9,488 bases of DNA from an uncultured bacterium (GTDB lineage: Bacteria > Patescibacteriota > CALEFQ01), in NCBI GenBank assembly GCA_937877125.1, contig CALEFQ010000100.1, forward strand, positions 1-9,488, read 5' to 3'. The position numbers and the translations under genes are program-made. The notes beneath the pieces were generated by a model. It did no database searches, was not told the DNA's origin, and was given only the letters and a program-made list of their open reading frames with translations. This document shows, piece after piece, positions 6,000 through 9,488 of the stretch (its first letter is position 1; the number at the start of each line of letters is the position of its first letter).

Positions 6000-6458
6000 A
6001 TGGACACTAATCGAACCAAAGAGCAATTTTTTCATGTCTCGCGCAAAGTGATGTTGCACAATGAAAAAGGCGAGACGCTGATTTTGGATTGCGGTCCGGA
6101 AGTCGGTAGTATGAGCGGGTTTTGGGATTTCCCGGGCGGCCGTATCAATAAGTCGGAACGCAACACTCCTTTGGAAAAAACGATCAAGCGCGAGGTATTT
6201 GAAGAAATCGGCCCGGTCGAGTGTACGATTGATCCCCGGCCGGTGGCGGCGGCTATTCACGTCGTTCCGAAAGAATTGCAAAATTTGGGAGAGGACTTGT
6301 ATGTCTTTATCGTGCTTTATGAAGGCCGGTATCACGGCGGCTCGATTAAGGTTAGCGCCGAACATGACGGTTTCCGATGGATTGATCTCAAAAAAGAAAA
6401 GCCGGAAAAATGGTTTACCGAAGGTTTGCTGACCGCGGTGAATAATTATCTTACTTAA
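6000..6458 (+). CDS. Nudix hydrolase with a lengthened Nudix box
   Basis: Nudix enzymes hydrolyse nucleoside diphosphates linked to another group, such as oxidised nucleotides, NADH or nucleotide sugars, using Mg2+ or Mn2+. The 152-residue protein has the fold's expected lead-in (GFWDFPGGRI, 40-49) and the core REVFEEIG (64-71) with metal-binding E65, E68 and E69. The Nudix box is not canonical: between E53 and R64 there are 10 residues instead of 7 (pattern G47-x5-E53-x10-R64-E65). Substrate cannot be predicted. A later stretch, EHDGFRWIDLKK, is the usual strand pair after the catalytic helix. It stops 3 bases before the next gene, a likely DNA-repair enzyme, so both are probably one transcript and could share a damage-response or nucleotide-sanitation role. 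Confidence 0.9.
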   Translation: MDTNRTKEQFFHVSRKVMLHNEKGETLILDCGPEVGSMSGFWDFPGGRINKSERNTPLEKTIKREVFEEIGPVECTIDPRPVAAAIHVVPKELQNLGEDLYVFIVLYEGRYHGGSIKVSAEHDGFRWIDLKKEKPEKWFTEGLLTAVNNYLT

Positions 6459-6461
6459 TCT

Positions 6462-6803
6462 ATGCGGATTTGGGATATTGAACCAAAACAGCTTTGTCGC
6501 CAGCACCTGCTGGGCGAGCACCGCGAACTCCATGCCATCTGGACAATTTTGACGCAAAATAAAAAAGGCTATCGGAATCATCCGGAAACCAAGCGTTGGC
6601 GGGGGAAACTGCGGGCGCTTTACTGGCGCCATGAAAAATTAGTGGTGGAAATGAGACAACGCGATTACCGGCACGATTCCTTTCTTTCCAAAAGTCAGGC
6701 GCGGGGTTCGGCGCGCCAGTTGGTTTTCATCAATACGGTGTCGGAACAGCGGGCGATTCTAAAAGCCAAGCCGTGCGACTGCTTGCTCAAAAACAAAAAA
6801 TAA
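6462..6803 (+). CDS. Pyrimidine dimer DNA glycosylase (T4 endonuclease V-like family)
   Basis: The N-terminal half matches the T4 endonuclease V family, which cuts the glycosyl bond at UV-induced pyrimidine dimers and then nicks the abasic strand. QHLLGEHREL (14-23) aligns with the T4 QHLMAEYREL, placing R21 and E22 at the T4 catalytic positions R22 and E23. R2, next to the N-terminus, corresponds to T4 R3. The T4 enzyme uses the amino group of Thr2 as nucleophile. Here that residue is absent in the alignment, and the protein begins MRIWDIEPKQLC. The protein is 113 residues against about 138 for T4. The rest is strongly basic (RWRGKLRALYWRHEKL), consistent with DNA binding, and it ends with a CDC motif (residues 106-108). 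The gene starts 3 bases after the Nudix gene. Confidence 0.82.
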   Translation: MRIWDIEPKQLCRQHLLGEHRELHAIWTILTQNKKGYRNHPETKRWRGKLRALYWRHEKLVVEMRQRDYRHDSFLSKSQARGSARQLVFINTVSEQRAILKAKPCDCLLKNKK

Positions 6804-6809
6804 AAAAAG

Positions 6810-6838
6810 AAGCGGCGTCTGCTAGCGTGACGCCGCTT
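6810..6838. terminator. Bidirectional rho-independent terminator between convergent genes
   Basis: A perfect 10-pair stem, AAGCGGCGTC (6810-6819) with GACGCCGCTT (6829-6838), has a 9-base loop. On the - strand it is followed by a long T-rich run (complement of the A-rich 6788-6809), ending the PRPP synthetase transcript. On the + strand four T end at 6840, weaker, for the Nudix-glycosylase transcript. Confidence 0.9.
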
Positions 6839-6848
6839 TTGGGGATCA

Positions 6849-7913
6849 TCATTTTAGTTCGCTGATCGCTTGAATCAAACAGCGAGCAACCACCGGGGCC
6901 ATTTTGATTTTGATGACGCGCCCGCCGGTCGATCCTTTGAAAGGATCCGTGATGTTACCGCGCGGCCGCGTGTTGCCGAAGTAGATGCCGTCAAACGGCT
7001 TCTGGCCGGTTTTAGGCAGAATCACTCTTTTCCATTTTGAGGAGCACACCGGGTGCGTGGCGACGAAGTAAACCGATTTAGCGCCGCCGGCTCGGATTTG
7101 TCTGGCCGCCAGGACGCTGGTGCTGCCGGTGTCAATTTCGTCTTCCCTCAAAATGATGTTCAGTCCGGCCGCTTCGTGAAAATCGTCGCTTAGGAACGTG
7201 ACCTCCGGATAGTCGGCAATCAGCGACGTAATTTCTGGCGAAATCTCGGTGTTGGCCAGGAGTGAAACTTTGCCGCTGGTATCCCGTTTTTTTTGGGAAA
7301 ACAGGACGCCTAATTGCAAAGTTTTGGCCAGAGCCAGAGCACGCGGCAGAGATCCGCGATCCGGCGAGTACACTTTCGTGTTTGCCCGTCCCAGGGTATC
7401 GATCAGCCCGGTCAGCCGGTTGGCAATCAGATCGGTCGGATCAGCCATGTACAGTTTCATGCCGAATTCATCGCAGTAGGCTTGTGTGTTTTTGACCGAG
7501 TGGGGGTCGCACACGATCATTCGGGAAACTCCCCAGTGTACCAGATCGCGGATGAACCAGCGCAGGCGGGTGACTTCCAGGTCATTGATATTGTCTTGCC
7601 TCCGGTAACGCAAGAAATACATGACCAACGTGACAGTTTTGGCCCCAAACTGTAGAAACCCGTTAAGGATATCTTTCATTTCGGTCTCGAGATCGTTGTT
7701 GACGGGGCAGGTGAAGAAAATCACGTTTTTGCCGGTAATCTCGCTGGGGTCATCAGGGTTGATGTCCGGTTCGGAGTCCGGCCAGTCGCTGTGCGAGAGT
7801 AAACTGAATTTCAGGCGCAGGCCGGTCACTTCGTTGACCAGTTTCAGGACTTTCTTGTCGAATTTATGATGGCCGGTGCCGCCATAAACGACAAATTTAT
7901 TACTATCCAACAT
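6849..7913 (-). CDS. Ribose-phosphate diphosphokinase (PRPP synthetase) family, long divergent form
   Basis: PRPP synthetase makes 5-phosphoribosyl 1-diphosphate from ribose 5-phosphate and ATP for purine, pyrimidine, His and NAD synthesis. Family motifs appear in order: YFLRYRRQDN (99-108, matching the usual PYfgYaRQD), DPH (136-138, where most have DLH), YSPDRGSLPRA (182-192), the flexible-loop catalytic residues KKR (208-210), the PRPP-binding loop REDEIDTGST (256-265, usually DDxxDTGGT) and VATHPV (284-289). At 354 residues it is longer than the usual 310-320. Much of the extra length is a stretch of about 25 residues between the KKR loop and the PRPP loop. The start is fixed by a strong Shine-Dalgarno 6 bases away. 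The family is clear; the divergence leaves room for altered regulation or a related diphosphotransferase. Confidence 0.87.
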   Translation of the reverse strand: MLDSNKFVVYGGTGHHKFDKKVLKLVNEVTGLRLKFSLLSHSDWPDSEPDINPDDPSEITGKNVIFFTCPVNNDLETEMKDILNGFLQFGAKTVTLVMYFLRYRRQDNINDLEVTRLRWFIRDLVHWGVSRMIVCDPHSVKNTQAYCDEFGMKLYMADPTDLIANRLTGLIDTLGRANTKVYSPDRGSLPRALALAKTLQLGVLFSQKKRDTSGKVSLLANTEISPEITSLIADYPEVTFLSDDFHEAAGLNIILREDEIDTGSTSVLAARQIRAGGAKSVYFVATHPVCSSKWKRVILPKTGQKPFDGIYFGNTRPRGNITDPFKGSTGGRVIKIKMAPVVARCLIQAISELK

Positions 7914-7919
7914 AGTAAG

Positions 7920-7926
7920 CCTCCTC
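7920..7926 (-). promoter_or_regulatory. Strong Shine-Dalgarno of the PRPP synthetase gene
   Basis: On the - strand GAGGAGG lies 6 bases before the ATG that ends at 7913. It supports the start and predicts strong translation. Confidence 0.85.
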
Positions 7927-7955
7927 TCGTTGGAATGGTTGATAACTAGCCCTCA

Positions 7956-7983
7956 AAAATATCACAATTGCTCGGTTTGTCAA
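7956..7983 (-). promoter_or_regulatory. Sigma-70-type promoter of the PRPP synthetase gene
   Basis: Read on the - strand, TTGACA (7978-7983) is a perfect -35 box. A 16-base spacer separates it from TATTTT (7956-7961), 4 of 6 bases of the -10 box, which is preceded by TGA, an extended -10 element. The transcript would begin near 7949, giving a leader of about 35 bases. Two copies of CAATTGCT lie across the spacer and -35 (see findings). Confidence 0.7.
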
Positions 7984-8028
7984 TTGCTGTCTTTAGCGAA
8001 GCAAAAAAATGAGCCTGACTTAGGAGGA

Positions 8029-8057
8029 TTGGTTGATACGAACAGTGATGTTATAAT
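8029..8057 (+). promoter_or_regulatory. Promoter of msrB with perfect extended -10
   Basis: TATAAT (8052-8057) is preceded directly by TGT, an extended -10 element. A weak -35, TTGGTT (8029-8034), stands 17 bases upstream. The transcript would begin near 8064, about 2 bases before the msrB ATG, so the mRNA would be leaderless or nearly so. Confidence 0.65.
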
Positions 8058-8065
8058 GAAAATAT

Positions 8066-8449
8066 ATGGCCGATAAAATTTTTAAAACCGAGGCTGAGTG
8101 GCGCCGGCAATTGACGCCAGCGCAATATAAAGTTATGCGCCAAAAGGCGACCGAGGCGCCGTGGAGCGGGGAATATGTGCGCGAGACGCGAGCGGGAGAT
8201 TATTCTTGCGCCGCCTGCGGGCAGACGCTTTTTTCCTCGGGGGCCAAGTTTTTGTCGGAGTGCGGCTGGCCGTCGTTTGACGAGGCCCTGCCCGACGCGG
8301 TTCGAGAAATTCCCGATGCCGACGGGGTGCGGACGGAAATTGTCTGTGCCCGGTGCGGCGGCCACTTGGGCCATGTTTTTCGCGGGGAAAAATTTACCGC
8401 CAAAAATACCAGATTTTGCGTCAACTCGGCCGCTTTGAAATTTAAATAA
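8066..8449 (+). CDS. msrB: Peptide-methionine (R)-S-oxide reductase MsrB
   Basis: MsrB reduces the R form of methionine sulfoxide in proteins, usually with thioredoxin as electron donor. The 127-residue protein shows the four zinc cysteines as two CxxC pairs (C48/C51 in CAACG and C94/C97 in CARCG), the active-site region GHLGHVF (H100, H103) and the catalytic cysteine C118 in RFCVNSAAL, a Cys form and not selenocysteine. C66 in the SECGWPSF loop sits where many family members have their resolving cysteine. There is no signal peptide, so it acts in the cytoplasm. No Shine-Dalgarno lies at a usable distance, and the promoter implies a leaderless mRNA. A stop codon in frame at 8054-8056 rules out an N-terminal extension. 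msrA follows after 46 bases. Confidence 0.95.
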   Translation: MADKIFKTEAEWRRQLTPAQYKVMRQKATEAPWSGEYVRETRAGDYSCAACGQTLFSSGAKFLSECGWPSFDEALPDAVREIPDADGVRTEIVCARCGGHLGHVFRGEKFTAKNTRFCVNSAALKFK

Positions 8450-8495
8450 ATTTTCCAGCGGTTTCTTCCCAGAATCGGGAATTTAAAAACAAATT

Positions 8496-9005
8496 ATGAA
8501 GAAAATAATTTTAGGTGGCGGTTGTTTCTGGTGCCTGGAAGCAGCTTTTAAATTAGTGCCCGGAGTGTTGAAGGTCAGGTCCGGTTACGCCGGCGGGCAA
8601 GTGGCTAATCCGACTTACGAGCAGGTTTGTGGCGGGGATACCGGACACGCCGAAGTGGTGGAGATTCAGTATGATCCTGTCCGGACGTCATTACCGAAAC
8701 TTTTGGAAATATTTTTTGCCATTCATGATCCGACGACTTTGAATCGCCAGGGGAATGACGTCGGAACGCAATACCGCTCGGCGATTTTTTATGCCGATCC
8801 GGAGGAGCGGATAATTATCGATCAAGCGGTAAAAAAAACGCAAGCTAATTTGGCCGCGCCGATCGTGACCGAGATCAAGGATCAGCCGGTTTTCTACCCG
8901 GCCGAGAGTGATCACGACGATTATTTCGCCCGCCACCCGCGCCAGCCGTACTGCCGGATGATTATCGCGCCCAAGGTGGACAAGGTGAAAAAAATTATAA
9001 AATAG
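8496..9005 (+). CDS. msrA: Peptide-methionine (S)-S-oxide reductase MsrA
   Basis: MsrA reduces the S form of methionine sulfoxide, complementing MsrB. The 169-residue protein begins almost at the active site: GGGCFWCLE (7-15) gives catalytic C10, C13 and E15. SGYAGG (29-34), the TGHAEVVEIQYDP substrate-binding stretch (49-61) and the HDPTTLNRQGNDVGTQYRSAIFY region (split: HDPTTLNRQG, 77-86, then NDVGTQYRS) follow. C153 in QPYCRMIIAPKV is a likely resolving cysteine. There is no signal peptide, so the enzyme is cytoplasmic. It is very probably co-transcribed with msrB, since only a weak 5-pair hairpin and no T run lies between them. The ATG has no clear Shine-Dalgarno and follows an AT-rich stretch. 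Confidence 0.95.
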   Translation: MKKIILGGGCFWCLEAAFKLVPGVLKVRSGYAGGQVANPTYEQVCGGDTGHAEVVEIQYDPVRTSLPKLLEIFFAIHDPTTLNRQGNDVGTQYRSAIFYADPEERIIIDQAVKKTQANLAAPIVTEIKDQPVFYPAESDHDDYFARHPRQPYCRMIIAPKVDKVKKIIK

Positions 9006-9019
9006 ATTTATAAAATAAG

Positions 9020-9045
9020 AGAGCTCGGCCAAAAGGTCGAGCTCT
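9020..9045. terminator. Bidirectional terminator hairpin after msrA
   Basis: An 11-pair stem (one G-T), AGAGCTCGGCC (9020-9030) with GGTCGAGCTCT (9035-9045), closes an AAAA loop. On the + strand a short TTTT follows at 9049-9052. On the - strand the next bases are T-rich. It sits between convergent genes and can end both transcripts. Confidence 0.82.
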
Positions 9046-9064
9046 TAGTTTTCAGTCTTCTTGA

Positions 9065-9445
9065 TTAAGGTTTGGTTTTTTGCAGGACAAGAATGACCGT
9101 TAATCCGAGAATGATGATTAGGACCGAGAGAGTAGAATTAGCCGGTACGGGAGGCGGCGGGATCGGGGTCGGGGTGCAAGTCGGATCGCCCGCAATCGGC
9201 TCGGAGTGAAAGGTGACCTCGAAGTTGTATTCCGGACGGGAGTCGGTCTGGAGGATCAACGGGCCCATGCCGACATTGTCATGCCAGTACATTTTGCAGA
9301 TGCAATCATTTACGACCGGCGCGCAGCCGACTGGAGTCCCGCTGGGATTTTTGGTGTTATATTGCCCGTAGAAAAGCATGTCGAGATCGGTGTGAACCGC
9401 TTGAAGCGCCAGGGTCATCGACGGCTTGTAAGCCGGGGCGATTTG
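9065..9445 (-). CDS. Surface protein, C-terminal part with Pro-rich stalk and membrane anchor (5' end cut)
   Basis: The frame stays open from its TAA stop back through the first ATG (9418) to the adapter junction at 9445, so the N-terminus is missing. The upstream residues read QIAPAYKPS, so the ATG at 9418 is probably internal. The visible part has a cysteine-containing domain (GCAPVVNDCICKMYW), a Thr/Pro stalk (CTPTPIPPPPVPANS) and a single terminal helix (LSVLIIILGLTVILVL) followed by QKTKP. This tripartite tail of spacer, hydrophobic helix and short basic end is typical of proteins anchored in the membrane or sorted to the cell surface, in a layout like IPTL- or PEP-CTERM tails. A definite sorting signal cannot be claimed. 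I do not recognise the extracellular domain. Confidence 0.72.
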   Translation of the reverse strand, partial: QIAPAYKPSMTLALQAVHTDLDMLFYGQYNTKNPSGTPVGCAPVVNDCICKMYWHDNVGMGPLILQTDSRPEYNFEVTFHSEPIAGDPTCTPTPIPPPPVPANSTLSVLIIILGLTVILVLQKTKP

Positions 9446-9488
9446 AGATCGGAAGAGCGTCGTGTAGGGGAAGAGTGTAGATCTCGGT
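9446..9488. other. Illumina TruSeq adapter sequence (artefact)
   Basis: The 43 bases starting AGATCGGAAGAGC match the reverse complement of the Illumina universal (P5-side) adapter up to its ATCTCGGT, with one mismatch at 9470 (G for A). It is library sequence left at a contig end, not genomic DNA. Confidence 0.97.

Noticed and set aside
5970..6632. 220-residue open frame on the - strand across the Nudix and glycosylase genes
   Set aside because: It is antisense to two genes with clear family motifs, and its composition is that of an antisense shadow.
8466..8481. Hairpin TTCCC/GGGAA between msrB and msrA
   Set aside because: Only five pairs and followed by mixed A/T without a T run; too weak to call a terminator, so msrB and msrA are treated as co-transcribed.
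1..9445. tRNA, rRNA, insertion sequence or phage genes
   Set aside because: No cloverleaf-like segments, rRNA blocks, transposase motifs or terminal inverted repeats were recognised on either strand.

Overview
The window is a bacterial chromosomal fragment of mixed base composition. GC-rich coding regions are separated by short AT-rich gaps, and all genes are tightly packed. The left part is a chemotaxis operon with the cheC and cheD genes typical of Gram-positive, Thermotoga-like and other non-proteobacterial lineages. The lineage cannot be fixed from sequence alone. Small genes, mixed ribosome-binding signals, Pro/Thr-rich surface proteins and a compact endonuclease V-like protein would fit Patescibacteria (CPR) or a similar uncultured group, but this is inference. 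The last 43 bases are not biological: they match the reverse complement of the Illumina TruSeq universal adapter with one mismatch, so the window ends at a contig end.

Positions 1-4407 hold an operon on the + strand: the tail of a CheC-like gene (cut by the left edge), cheY, cheB, cheA, cheC and cheD. The genes are spaced by 3-18 bases or overlap by 4, and a rho-independent terminator follows. The products form a core signalling circuit: CheA autophosphorylates and passes phosphate to CheY and CheB, CheB demethylates (and probably deamidates) receptors, CheC removes phosphate from CheY, and CheD modifies receptors and in known systems couples to CheC. No receptor, CheW or CheR gene is present, so these must lie elsewhere or be missing. 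CheA lacks a recognisable P2 domain and has an altered ATP-binding G1 motif.

Positions 4420-6840 hold a one-gene unit for an unknown 75-residue protein (strong Shine-Dalgarno, own terminator), a membrane protein joining a three-helix membrane domain to a cytochrome b5-like domain, an unknown 143-residue protein flanked on both sides by short AT-rich tandem repeats, a Nudix hydrolase, and a T4 endonuclease V-type pyrimidine dimer glycosylase. The last two are 3 bases apart and suggest a nucleotide-clean-up and DNA-repair pair. A strong hairpin at 6810-6838 serves as a terminator for both strands.

Positions 6849-9445 hold a long, atypical PRPP synthetase on the - strand with a well-formed promoter and Shine-Dalgarno. 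Divergent from it is an msrB-msrA pair for repair of oxidised methionine, whose promoter implies a leaderless or nearly leaderless msrB mRNA. After another bidirectional hairpin comes the C-terminal part of a - strand surface protein with a Pro-rich stalk and a terminal membrane helix, cut by the contig end. No tRNA, rRNA, CRISPR array or mobile element was seen.
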